Shown: piece after piece, positions 34,797 through 42,770 of the stretch | Layout of the letters: the number at the start of each line of letters is the position of its first letter | How positions within the stretch are numbered: the stretch's first letter is position 1 | From: Pseudomonas moraviensis | GTDB lineage: Bacteria > Pseudomonadota > Gammaproteobacteria > Pseudomonadales > Pseudomonadaceae | Assembly (NCBI RefSeq): GCF_900105805.1 | Contig: NZ_LT629788.1 | Coordinates: 3,596,001 to 3,660,000, forward strand | Reading direction: 5' to 3' | Length of the DNA: 64,000 nucleotides | Program-made: the position numbers and the translations under genes | The notes under the pieces: generated by a model | What the model was told of the DNA's origin: nothing | Seen by the model: the letters and a program-made list of their open reading frames with translations, nothing else | Database searches by the model: none

Positions 34797-36848
34797 ATGT
34801 CCGAGCCACGCAAGATCCTCGTCACCAGCGCCCTGCCCTACGCCAACGGTTCGATCCACCTTGGCCACATGCTGGAATACATCCAGACCGATATGTGGGT
34901 GCGCTTCCAGAAGCATCGCGGCAACCAATGCATCTATGTCTGCGCCGACGACGCCCACGGTTCGGCGATCATGCTGCGCGCGGAAAAGGAAGGCCTCACC
35001 CCGGAACAACTGATCGCCAACGTGCAGGCTGAACACAGCGCCGACTTTGCCGATTTCCTGGTTGATTTCGACAACTTCCACTCCACTCACGCCGAAGAAA
35101 ACCGTGAGCTGTCGAGCCAGATCTACCTCAAGCTGCGTGACGCCGGGCACATCGCCCAGCGCTCGATCACCCAGTATTTCGACCCGGAAAAGAAAATGTT
35201 CCTGGCCGACCGCTTCATCAAGGGCACCTGCCCGAAGTGTGGCACCGAAGACCAGTACGGCGACAACTGCGAAAAATGCGGCGCGACCTACGCTCCGACC
35301 GACCTGAAGGATCCGAAGTCGGCGATCTCCGGCGCCACCCCGGTGCTCAAGGATTCCCAGCACTTCTTCTTCAAGCTGCCGGATTTCCAGGACATGCTCC
35401 AGGCCTGGACCCGTAGCGGCACCCTGCAGGACGCCGTGGCCAACAAAATCGCCGAATGGCTGGACGCCGGCCTGCAACAGTGGGACATCTCCCGCGATGC
35501 GCCGTACTTCGGCTTCGAGATTCCGGGCGAGCCGGGCAAGTATTTCTACGTCTGGCTGGATGCGCCGATCGGCTACATGGCGAGTTTCAAGAACCTCTGC
35601 AACCGTACGCCTGCGCTTGACTTCGACGCGTTCTGGGGCAAGGACTCGACCGCCGAGCTGTATCACTTCATCGGCAAGGACATCGTCAATTTCCACGCGC
35701 TGTTCTGGCCAGCCATGCTCGAAGGCGCCGGCTACCGCAAGCCGACCGGCATCAACGTGCACGGCTACCTGACCGTCAACGGCCAGAAAATGTCGAAGTC
35801 GCGCGGCACCTTCATCAAGGCCCGCACCTATCTCGATCACCTGTCGCCGGAATACCTGCGCTATTACTACGCAGCCAAACTGGGCCGTGGCGTCGATGAC
35901 CTCGACCTGAACCTCGAAGACTTCGTGCAGAAGGTCAACTCCGACCTGGTCGGCAAAGTGGTCAACATCGCCAGCCGTTGCGCCGGTTTCATTCACAAGG
36001 GCAACGCTGGCCTGCTGGTCGACAACAATGCCGCGCCGGAACTGACCGAGGCCTTCCTCGCCGCTGCGCCGAGCATTGCCGACGCCTATGAAGCCCGCGA
36101 CTTCGCCCGTGCCATGCGTGAAACCATGGCCCTGGCCGACCGCGCCAACGCGTGGATCGCCGACAAGGCACCGTGGTCGCTGAACAAGCAGGAAGGCAAG
36201 CAGGGTGAAGTCCAGGCGATCTGCGCCACCGGCATCAATCTGTTCCGCCAGTTGGTGATCTTCCTCAAACCGGTGCTGCCGCTGCTGGCCGCCGATGCCG
36301 AGGCGTTCCTCAACGTCGCGCCGCTGACCTGGAACGACCACACCACCCTGCTGGCCAACCATCAGCTGAACGAATTCAAACCGTTGATGACCCGCATCGA
36401 CCCGGTAAAAGTGCAAGCCATGACCGACGCCTCGAAAGAAGACCTGACCGCCAGCCAGACCGACACCGGCGAAGCCAAGCCTGCGGGCAACGGCGAGCTG
36501 GTCAAGGATCCGCTGTCGCCGGAAATCGATTTCGACGCGTTCGCCGCCATCGACCTGCGCGTGGCGCTGATCGTCAAGGCCGAACACGTGGAGGGCGCCG
36601 ACAAACTGCTGCGCCTGACCCTCGATATCGGTGACGAGCAACGCAATGTGTTCTCCGGGATCAAGAGCGCTTACCCGGATCCATCCAAACTCGACGGTCG
36701 CCTGACCATGATGATCGCCAACCTCAAGCCACGGAAAATGAAATTCGGTATTTCCGAGGGCATGGTGATGGCTGCAGGTCCCGGCGGTGAAGAGATCTAC
36801 CTGCTGAGTCCGGACAGCGGCGCCAAGCCGGGTCAGCGCATCAAGTAA
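34797..36848 (+). CDS. metG: Methionyl-tRNA synthetase
   Basis: A 683-residue class I synthetase that charges initiator and elongator tRNA-Met. It has the HIGH motif as 'GSIHLGHML' (about 18-26), the zinc-binding knuckle 'CPKCGTEDQYGDNCEKC' (about 146-162) and 'KMSKSRG' near 333. The C-terminal EMAPII-like tRNA-binding domain (about 580-683) starts at 'IDFDAFAAIDLRVA'. The length and the C-terminal domain are the usual Pseudomonas form. Confidence 0.98.
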   Translation: MSEPRKILVTSALPYANGSIHLGHMLEYIQTDMWVRFQKHRGNQCIYVCADDAHGSAIMLRAEKEGLTPEQLIANVQAEHSADFADFLVDFDNFHSTHAEENRELSSQIYLKLRDAGHIAQRSITQYFDPEKKMFLADRFIKGTCPKCGTEDQYGDNCEKCGATYAPTDLKDPKSAISGATPVLKDSQHFFFKLPDFQDMLQAWTRSGTLQDAVANKIAEWLDAGLQQWDISRDAPYFGFEIPGEPGKYFYVWLDAPIGYMASFKNLCNRTPALDFDAFWGKDSTAELYHFIGKDIVNFHALFWPAMLEGAGYRKPTGINVHGYLTVNGQKMSKSRGTFIKARTYLDHLSPEYLRYYYAAKLGRGVDDLDLNLEDFVQKVNSDLVGKVVNIASRCAGFIHKGNAGLLVDNNAAPELTEAFLAAAPSIADAYEARDFARAMRETMALADRANAWIADKAPWSLNKQEGKQGEVQAICATGINLFRQLVIFLKPVLPLLAADAEAFLNVAPLTWNDHTTLLANHQLNEFKPLMTRIDPVKVQAMTDASKEDLTASQTDTGEAKPAGNGELVKDPLSPEIDFDAFAAIDLRVALIVKAEHVEGADKLLRLTLDIGDEQRNVFSGIKSAYPDPSKLDGRLTMMIANLKPRKMKFGISEGMVMAAGPGGEEIYLLSPDSGAKPGQRIK

Positions 36849-36864
36849 GACGTTGCCGTAAAAC

Positions 36865-36903
36865 GATCCCACCGACGTGCCCCGCATGCCGGTGGGATTT
36901 TTC
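36865..36903 (+). terminator. Terminator of metG
   Basis: The stem 'tcccaccg...cggtggga' is followed by TTTTT, about 20 bases after the metG stop. Confidence 0.88.
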
Positions 36904-36961
36904 ATATCTGGCCGGATAGTGCCTAACCTTAAGGATACCCGCCCGTTTCGCTGGCAGAACC

Positions 36962-37531
36962 ATGACCGAACTCGTGTTAACGCTGATCAGTGCTGCGCTG
37001 CTCAACAACTTCGTGTTGCACTGGCCGCTGGGCGTCGCTCCGCTGCTGGCGGGTAGCCGACGGCAAGTCCATGCGCTGGGGTTGGCGACGTTGTGCCTGA
37101 TGATGATCGTCGGCGTCATCGGTCAGGCGATCTGGCAGTGGATGCTGGTGCCACTGAAGCTTGAAGCGCTGCGTCTGTTCGTGTTCCTGCCGCTGAGTGT
37201 GTTATTGATCGCGCCGCTGCTGAAACTGCTGGCGCACGGGCTGCCGGATTGGCCGTTCGAGGGCCTGTGGCCACTGTTGCTCGGCAATGCCGGGGTACTC
37301 GGACTGGCGCTGATCAACGCGCAAAACGATCACGGCCTGCTGCACGCGACAGCCCTGAGCCTCGGTGCCGGGCTGGGTTTCTGGCTGGTGCTGAGCGTGT
37401 TCTGCGACCTGCGTGAACGCACGGCCGCCAACGATACTCCCCTGCCCTTTCGCGGCCTGCCGATCGACCTGATCAGCGCCGGACTGATCGCAGTGATTTT
37501 TCTCGGATTCAGTGGATTGATCAAAACATGA
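36962..37531 (+). CDS. rnfA: RnfA-like membrane subunit lacking both cluster cysteines
   Basis: A 189-residue protein with six TM helices, aligned by eye along its whole length with RnfA/RsxA (shared 'NNFVL', 'PLPFRGLPIDLISAGL', 'LGFSGLIK'). Canonical RnfA has a Cys at 'LGLCP' and another at 'TTNCAVLG', which with two RnfE cysteines hold the intramembrane [2Fe-2S]. Here these read 'LGVAP' (Ala26) and 'LGNAGVLG' (Ala110). It heads a five-gene operon that ends in nth, and its stop overlaps the rnfB start (ATGA). It is a diverged Rnf/Nqr membrane subunit; electron transfer through it is doubtful. Confidence 0.88.
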   Translation: MTELVLTLISAALLNNFVLHWPLGVAPLLAGSRRQVHALGLATLCLMMIVGVIGQAIWQWMLVPLKLEALRLFVFLPLSVLLIAPLLKLLAHGLPDWPFEGLWPLLLGNAGVLGLALINAQNDHGLLHATALSLGAGLGFWLVLSVFCDLRERTAANDTPLPFRGLPIDLISAGLIAVIFLGFSGLIKT

Positions 37532-38532
37532 GTCTGATTCAACGCATCGATGCCCTGCTGCCGCAGACCCAATGCGGCAAGTGCGGCCATCCCGGATGCA
37601 AACCCTATGCGCAAGGCATCGTTGATGGCGAGCCGATCAACAAGTGCCCGCCGGGCGGCGAGGAAACCATCGCTGCCCTCGCCGAGCTGTTGAAAATACC
37701 GGTGCTGGAACTGGACATAAGCCGGGGCCCGGCACCGCCGCAGGTGGCGTTCATCCGCGAGGCCGAATGCATCGGCTGCACCAAGTGCATTCAGGCCTGC
37801 CCGGTCGACGCCATCGTCGGCGCGGCAAAACTGATGCACACGGTGCTGATCGACGAATGCACCGGTTGTGACCTGTGCGTCGCGCCGTGCCCGGTCGATT
37901 GCATCGAAATGCATCCTCTGCCTGCGAACACGATCCCGGTGGTTGGCGGTCTCGCATTCGATCTCGAAGAACAGCGCGCCCGCGCTGAAAAGCGTGACCA
38001 TGCGCGCCAGCGTTTCGAGCGCCGCAACCAGCGCCTGCTGCGTGAAGAACAGCAAAAACAGGCCGAACGTGAAGCGCGAGCCGCGCGTGCGGCACAACCG
38101 CAAGTATCGACCGCCGACCCGGTGCAGGCTGCGCTGGAGCGGGTGCGTGCGCAAAAAGCCGCGAACGCAGATGCGGCGCTGAAGAAGGCCAAGGTCGATG
38201 TGGCGATGAGTCGTGCGCAACTGCACAAATCCCTGAAAGCCTTTGGTCATCCGCCGACGTTCGAGCAGCAGGCGCAATTGATCGTGCTGCAGCAACAATT
38301 CGAAGTCGCCGAGCAAGCACTGGCGAAGCTGGAAAACAGTCAACCGGCTATTCCCGCCGTCCCTGCCCCGAGCAACGACGCAGAGTTGAAGCGGGCGAAG
38401 ATTCAGTTGGCCATGCGCCGCGCCGAATTGAAAAAGGCCCAGGCCGCGGAGGCTGCGCCGGAGCAGATCGCCGCACTGGAACACGCCGTGACCGATGCCG
38501 AGCGCCGGGTGCAAGACCATGCCGCCCCTTGA
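37528..38532 (+). CDS. rnfB: RnfB-like ferredoxin subunit, no membrane anchor, RnfC-like tail
   Basis: A 334-residue protein. Canonical RnfB is about 190 residues and starts with a TM helix; this one starts directly at 'MSLIQRIDALLPQTQCGKCG' with no hydrophobic segment. It keeps the first [4Fe-4S] site ('CGKCGHPGC...NKCPPGG', about 16-43) and two ferredoxin-type motifs ('CIGCTKCIQACP' near 81 and 'CTGCDLCVAPCP' near 111). Residues 150-334 are a charged Ala/Gln/Lys coiled-coil tail with two similar units, 'ALKKAKVDVAMSRAQLHK' and 'ELKRAKIQLAMRRAELKK', of the kind found at the C-terminus of RnfC. It overlaps rnfA and rnfD. Confidence 0.88.
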   Translation: MSLIQRIDALLPQTQCGKCGHPGCKPYAQGIVDGEPINKCPPGGEETIAALAELLKIPVLELDISRGPAPPQVAFIREAECIGCTKCIQACPVDAIVGAAKLMHTVLIDECTGCDLCVAPCPVDCIEMHPLPANTIPVVGGLAFDLEEQRARAEKRDHARQRFERRNQRLLREEQQKQAEREARAARAAQPQVSTADPVQAALERVRAQKAANADAALKKAKVDVAMSRAQLHKSLKAFGHPPTFEQQAQLIVLQQQFEVAEQALAKLENSQPAIPAVPAPSNDAELKRAKIQLAMRRAELKKAQAAEAAPEQIAALEHAVTDAERRVQDHAAP

Positions 38533-39502
38533 GGCAGCGGACGCTCGCCTGCAACAGGCGATGAATAGCGTGCTGCTCGCAGCTCTGCCGGGGCTGCTTG
38601 CATTGTTCTGGCTGTATGGCTGGGGCGTGTTGATCAACCTGCTGCTGGCGGTTGTCAGCGCTTTGCTCGTCGAGGCTGGCGTTGCCCGTCTGCGTCGGCA
38701 AGCGCTGCAACCTGCGTTGCTCGATGGCAGTGCGCTGGTCAGCGCGATGTTGCTGGCCGTTGCGCTGCCCGCTTATTGCCCTTGGTGGCTGACGGTCATC
38801 GCAACCGCCTCGGGTTTGTTGTTCGGCAAGCACCTGTATGGCGGCGTCGGCAAGAACCCGTTCAACCCGGCCATGCTTGGCTTTGCCTTGAGCATCGCGC
38901 TGTTCCCGCAAGCGATGACGCACTGGCCGGGTCATGGCCTTGATTTCCTTTCAGCGCTGCAACAGGTTTTCAATCCAGCACCAGCCCCGGACGCCTGGGT
39001 GCAGGCCACGGCACTGGACAGCTTGCGCATCAATAAAAGCCTGACCATGGATGAGCTGTTCGCCGGCAATCCGGCCTTCGGCCGTTTTGGCGGGCGCGGT
39101 GTGGAGTGGGTGAATCTGGCGTTCCTGCTCGGCGGCCTGTTCCTGTTGCAGCGGAAGGTCTTTTCCTGGCATGCGCCGGTGGGCATGCTTGCCAGTCTGT
39201 TCGTCATCAGTCTGTTGTGCTGGAACGGCTCGGGGTCGGATTCCCATGGCTCGCCGCTGTTTCACCTGCTCAGCGGCGCCACGATGCTCGGTGCATTCTT
39301 TATCGTCACCGAACCGGTCTCCGGTGCAAAAAACGCCCTCGCCCGCCTGTTGTTCGGCATCGGCGTCGGCTTGCTGACTTATCTGATTCGCACGTGGGGT
39401 GGTTACCCCGACGGCGTCGCGTTCGCGGTATTGCTGATGAATCTTCTGGTACCGGCACTGGAGCGCTTCGCCGCCAGGCGTCAGCCGCCGGTGAGCGCAT
39501 GA
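38519..39502 (+). CDS. rnfD: RnfD-like membrane flavoprotein subunit
   Basis: A 327-residue protein with about nine to ten TM helices of the NqrB/RnfD family. The signature 'GKNPFNPAMLGFAL' is present near 111-124. 'VQATALDSL' with Thr164 is the best match for the threonine that carries FMN covalently in RnfD, by position. It overlaps rnfB by 14 bases. In a usual rnf operon rnfC lies between rnfB and rnfD; here there is no space for it. Confidence 0.88.
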   Translation: MPPLEAADARLQQAMNSVLLAALPGLLALFWLYGWGVLINLLLAVVSALLVEAGVARLRRQALQPALLDGSALVSAMLLAVALPAYCPWWLTVIATASGLLFGKHLYGGVGKNPFNPAMLGFALSIALFPQAMTHWPGHGLDFLSALQQVFNPAPAPDAWVQATALDSLRINKSLTMDELFAGNPAFGRFGGRGVEWVNLAFLLGGLFLLQRKVFSWHAPVGMLASLFVISLLCWNGSGSDSHGSPLFHLLSGATMLGAFFIVTEPVSGAKNALARLLFGIGVGLLTYLIRTWGGYPDGVAFAVLLMNLLVPALERFAARRQPPVSA

Positions 39503-40104
39503 ACCGCTCGGCCAGTGTCGTGACGGTTGTGCTGCTCGCACTCGGCGGCGTCAGCGCGACGTACCTGCTGCAACGCAGCAGCGCGCCGCAGATCAGCGCC
39601 GAGCAACGCTTGCTCGACAGCCGCAAACTGCTCGATGTGCTTCCTGCCGGGTATTACGACAATCAACCGCTGGAACGGCCGCTAGCCCTCGGCAAGGTGA
39701 CGTTGCGCCATAGCATTTTGTCGGGCGGCTATCGGGCGATGCGATCCGGACAAACGGTAGCCGTGCTGTTGCGCAGTCGCAGTGAGGGTTACGCAGGCAC
39801 GCTCGAACTGCTGATCGCCATCGATGCCAACGGCAGACTCCTTGGTGTGAAAACCCTGGAGCAGCGCGAAACGCCGGGATTGGGTGGCTACCTTGGTGAA
39901 TGGCCGAATGCCTGGCTGCAGCGTTTCACCGGTAAATCTCGCAATGAACCGACAGACCCCGGTTGGGCGCTGAAAAAGGATCAAGGGCAATTCGATCAGA
40001 TCGCCGGCGCGACCATCACCTCCCGTGCCACCCTCCATGCAATTCATGACGCACTGCGCTATTTCGATGAGCATCGGGAGCGGCTGTTGGGGGCTGGCCC
40101 ATGA
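39499..40104 (+). CDS. rnfG: RnfG-like periplasmic flavoprotein subunit
   Basis: A 201-residue protein with an N-terminal TM anchor (about 5-24) and a periplasmic FMN-binding domain. The covalent-FMN motif (S/T)GATxT appears as 'AGATIT' (169-174), so Thr174 is the likely FMN site and ApbE would attach it. The core segment 'ETPGLGGYLGE' is typical. Start codon and rnfD stop overlap (ATGA). Of the five subunits, this one looks the most intact. Confidence 0.9.
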   Translation: MNRSASVVTVVLLALGGVSATYLLQRSSAPQISAEQRLLDSRKLLDVLPAGYYDNQPLERPLALGKVTLRHSILSGGYRAMRSGQTVAVLLRSRSEGYAGTLELLIAIDANGRLLGVKTLEQRETPGLGGYLGEWPNAWLQRFTGKSRNEPTDPGWALKKDQGQFDQIAGATITSRATLHAIHDALRYFDEHRERLLGAGP

Positions 40105-40673
40105 AACACACGGTGAGTTTATTGATGCTGGTGCCGCTCCTGGGTGCCACACCCACGTTGGACGCGGCGCTGGGGATGACCATAATGCTCGGCGCTGTGC
40201 TCGGCGTTTTTGCTGTCTGCATGTCGCCGTTGCGCAGGCGTGTGAAGGGCATGAGCGCGTTGCTGATCAGCCTGATCGTCGCCGCGACATTGACCAGTTG
40301 CGCGGATCTCGCCGCGCAACGCTGGTTTTTGCCATGGCAGCAGAAGTCCGAGCTCTACATAGGGTTGATCGCCTTGTACTGCGCCGTGTTTGAGTACCAC
40401 GGCTTCTTCGGCGAGCCCGTCGCTGCCCGCGTCAAACGCTGCGCCCTGTTCGGCGCGCTCATGCTGTTGTTCGGTGGGTTGCGGGAGATTATCGGTCACG
40501 GCACCCTTGGCCGAGGACTGGCGGCGCATTGGCAAGGTCTGGTTTTATTCCCCGAGGGGCTGCATCTGATTATGCTGGTTCCCGGCGCTTTTGTTTTACT
40601 GGGTCTGCTTCTCGCCGTTCGTCAGGCGTGGACACGCCGCAACTCTGTCACCAAGGAAACGCATCGCCCATGA
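40101..40673 (+). CDS. rnfE: RnfE-like membrane subunit, short, one cluster cysteine lost
   Basis: A 190-residue protein with six TM helices, shorter than the usual 220-230 residues of RnfE. Aligned by eye, the first cluster cysteine ('LGLCPLL' in E. coli) is replaced by valine ('LMLVPLLG', Val11), while the second ('TNC') is kept as 'LYCAV' (Cys94). The conserved 'GGLREIIGHGTL' is present near 134. It overlaps rnfG at its start and nth at its stop (ATGA both times), so all five genes and nth are tightly coupled. Confidence 0.85.
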   Translation: MKHTVSLLMLVPLLGATPTLDAALGMTIMLGAVLGVFAVCMSPLRRRVKGMSALLISLIVAATLTSCADLAAQRWFLPWQQKSELYIGLIALYCAVFEYHGFFGEPVAARVKRCALFGALMLLFGGLREIIGHGTLGRGLAAHWQGLVLFPEGLHLIMLVPGAFVLLGLLLAVRQAWTRRNSVTKETHRP

Positions 40674-41308
40674 ATGCTGCAAAACGTCTTGAGATATTTC
40701 GCCGCCTGCACGAAGACAATCCCGAGCCGAAAACCGAACTGGCCTATTCTTCGCCCTTCGAGTTACTGATTGCGGTAATTCTTTCGGCGCAGTCCACCGA
40801 TGTGGGGGTCAACAAGGCCACTGCCAAACTCTTCCCCGTCGCCAACACACCCGCCGCGATTCACGCACTGGGCGTCGAGGGGTTGTCGGAATACATCAAG
40901 ACGATCGGCCTCTACAACAGCAAGGCGAAAAACGTCATCGAAACCTGTCGCCTGCTGGTAGAACGCCATGGCGGCGAGGTCCCGCAGACCCGCGAGGAAC
41001 TGGAAGCCTTGCCGGGCGTCGGGCGCAAGACTGCCAACGTGGTACTCAACACGGCTTTCCGTCAACTGACCATGGCGGTCGACACGCACATTTTCCGGGT
41101 CAGCAACCGCACCGGCATCGCGCCGGGGAAAAACGTGGTCGAAGTTGAAATGAAGTTGATGAAGTTTGTACCGAAAGAATTCCTGCTCGACTCGCACCAT
41201 TGGCTGATTCTGCACGGCCGTTATGTATGCCTGGCGCGCAAACCGCGCTGCGGCAGCTGCCGCATCGAAGATCTGTGCGAATACAAACACAAAACTTCCG
41301 ACGATTGA
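40670..41308 (+). CDS. nth: Endonuclease III
   Basis: A 212-residue DNA glycosylase/AP lyase for oxidised pyrimidines. The helix-hairpin-helix is 'LPGVGRKTANVV' with the catalytic lysine, the catalytic aspartate is in 'AVDTHIFRV', and the C-terminal [4Fe-4S] is 'CLARKPRCGSCRIEDLC' (C-x6-C-x2-C-x5-C). The start overlaps the rnfE stop. nth following rnf genes is a common gamma-proteobacterial arrangement. Confidence 0.97.
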   Translation: MNAAKRLEIFRRLHEDNPEPKTELAYSSPFELLIAVILSAQSTDVGVNKATAKLFPVANTPAAIHALGVEGLSEYIKTIGLYNSKAKNVIETCRLLVERHGGEVPQTREELEALPGVGRKTANVVLNTAFRQLTMAVDTHIFRVSNRTGIAPGKNVVEVEMKLMKFVPKEFLLDSHHWLILHGRYVCLARKPRCGSCRIEDLCEYKHKTSDD

Positions 41309-41415
41309 TCCCCCATCAGTTTTTTGCATCCATCGATTGAAAAAATCTTTTTTACCCGCCGCAGTAATGTCGATATAAGGAGCGCCAAAGGCAGTCTTAG
41401 CCGGGAGTTGACTTC

Positions 41416-41592
41416 ATGAGTACCGACACAGAGCAACTGGATGTAGAAGAGCTTATTTCCACCGATACCGATGAGGTCGAACCGGTGGTTGAAGTGGCCA
41501 AGACCAACCTCAGCAAGCGTCGCACAATCGACAACCTGCTTGAGGAGCGCCGATTGCAAAGGCAATTGGCCGACTACGATTTTGATTTCTGA
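41416..41592 (+). CDS. PA3496-family small protein (putative envelope integrity)
   Basis: A 58-residue acidic, then basic protein: MSTDTEQLDVEELISTDTDE, then 'NLSKRRTIDNLLEERRLQRQ', ending 'LADYDFDF'. It has no signal or TM segment. The position just after nth and the 'RRxIDxxLEExRLxxxL' pattern match the PA3496 family, described in annotations as a putative envelope-integrity protein. GGAGT lies upstream of the ATG and a terminator follows. The function has not been shown to my knowledge. Confidence 0.8.
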   Translation: MSTDTEQLDVEELISTDTDEVEPVVEVAKTNLSKRRTIDNLLEERRLQRQLADYDFDF

Positions 41593-41596
41593 TATC

Positions 41597-41625
41597 TGAA
41601 GGCCTCCCTTGACGGAGGCTTTTCA
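41597..41625 (+). terminator. Terminator of the small PA3496-family gene
   Basis: 'gaaggcctccc-ttga-cggaggctttt' forms a stem with T-run a few bases after the stop. Confidence 0.85.
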
Positions 41626-41680
41626 TTTTATGCGGCAACTGAGCTTGATCGGCCCATGACGGTCTCAGCTGTCGAATCGT

Positions 41681-42307
41681 TCAGACCAGGCCATTGCGCT
41701 GCGCCAGTTCGATCAGATCAACCAGAGAGCGGGCATTGAGTTTCAGTAACAGGCGAGTCTTGTAAGTGCTCACTGTCTTGTTGCTCAGAAACATGCCATC
41801 GGCGATTTCCTTGTTGGTCTTGCCGCGCGCCAACTGTTGCAACACCATCATTTCCCGACCGGACAGGCGATCGACCATGTCCGCTTCACTCGCATTGCCC
41901 AGACTGGTTCGCACGGTGTGCAGGGCCTGGTTGGGAAAGTAACTGTATCCCGAGAGCACTGCTTTGATTGCACTCAGCAATTCGGTCAGATCCTGTTGCT
42001 TGCACACATAACCTGCTGCGCCCGATTGCATGCAACGCATTGAAAAATGTCCGGGCGCCTGGGAAGTCAGCACCAGAACTTTCAGCGGCATCACGGTGGA
42101 CGTCAGGCGTGCAATAACTTCCAGCCCGTCGAGTTTGGGTATTCCGATATCCAGAATGACAAGATCCGGCATTTGTTCGCGAGCAATTTGTAGTGCATCA
42201 ACGCCATTATCCGTTTCTGCAATGACTTCGTAGCCATGCCGTTCCATCAGCATACGTACCGCAAGTCGAATGACGGGGTGGTCATCCACGATCAGCACTT
42301 TATTCAT
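41681..42307 (-). CDS. NarL/FixJ-type response regulator
   Basis: A 208-residue regulator: receiver domain (1-120) with 'VDDHP' and phospho-acceptor Asp in 'LVILDIGIPKLDGL', then a LuxR-type helix-turn-helix 'LSGREMMVLQQLARGKTNKEIADGM' with 'NKTVSTYKTRLLLKL'. It resembles BvgA/EvgA-type regulators that pair with hybrid kinases. No kinase gene is next to it, so it is an orphan here. The ATG at 42307 is preferred over an in-frame TTG 6 bases upstream. Confidence 0.92.
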   Translation of the reverse strand: MNKVLIVDDHPVIRLAVRMLMERHGYEVIAETDNGVDALQIAREQMPDLVILDIGIPKLDGLEVIARLTSTVMPLKVLVLTSQAPGHFSMRCMQSGAAGYVCKQQDLTELLSAIKAVLSGYSYFPNQALHTVRTSLGNASEADMVDRLSGREMMVLQQLARGKTNKEIADGMFLSNKTVSTYKTRLLLKLNARSLVDLIELAQRNGLV

Positions 42308-42770
42308 GGGCAAGTCCAGTTTTCGCTGTTCGAATTTTTAGAACACGCACGATATCCCAGTCACTTGCTCGATCGCATAACAACTTTTACACGCACTTGC
42401 ATCGAGAGACATTCCCTACAGGCATTGAGGATATTTCCCACAAATCGAGCCTCGATGCGCTGTTTATTCGGCTAATTCCTTCACCCCGGTGTGAGGATTT
42501 TCAATTCCACGGCGACAGCGCCCTACGCCAACTGTTAACGGACTTGTCGACGCCCGCCCTCAGTAGCGGGGAGGCATGGAGCACTGGAACTCTGGCGGTA
42601 CTAATGCGGCATTCATCATGGAAACATTACGCAGTAGCGCCTGAATTCTTTAGAGCACCCTGTGCTTGAGCGGGAATTTAAAACTTGAAACAACAGCCGC
42701 ATACTTAAATTCTTGCTTTTGCTATAAATAGAAATACAACCTGCCAAACAACCCTATCGAACTCAAGACA
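42308..42770. other. 463-base region without a supported gene, AT-rich towards its end
   Basis: The GC content falls noticeably after about 42600, with 'gctataaatag' and other AT runs. It must contain the promoters of the response regulator (minus strand) and the unknown gene at 42771. I see no reading frame here with family-like sequence and no strong repeat. Confidence 0.5.

Noticed and set aside
34686..36905. 739-codon open frame on the minus strand across metG
   Set aside because: It is antisense to a clear metG. Long opposite-strand frames are common in GC-rich genes, and its translation has no family-like motif.
42397..42669. 90-codon frame in the gap before the unknown membrane gene
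   Set aside because: No ribosome binding site, no hydrophobic or domain pattern, and the gap looks like regulatory DNA.
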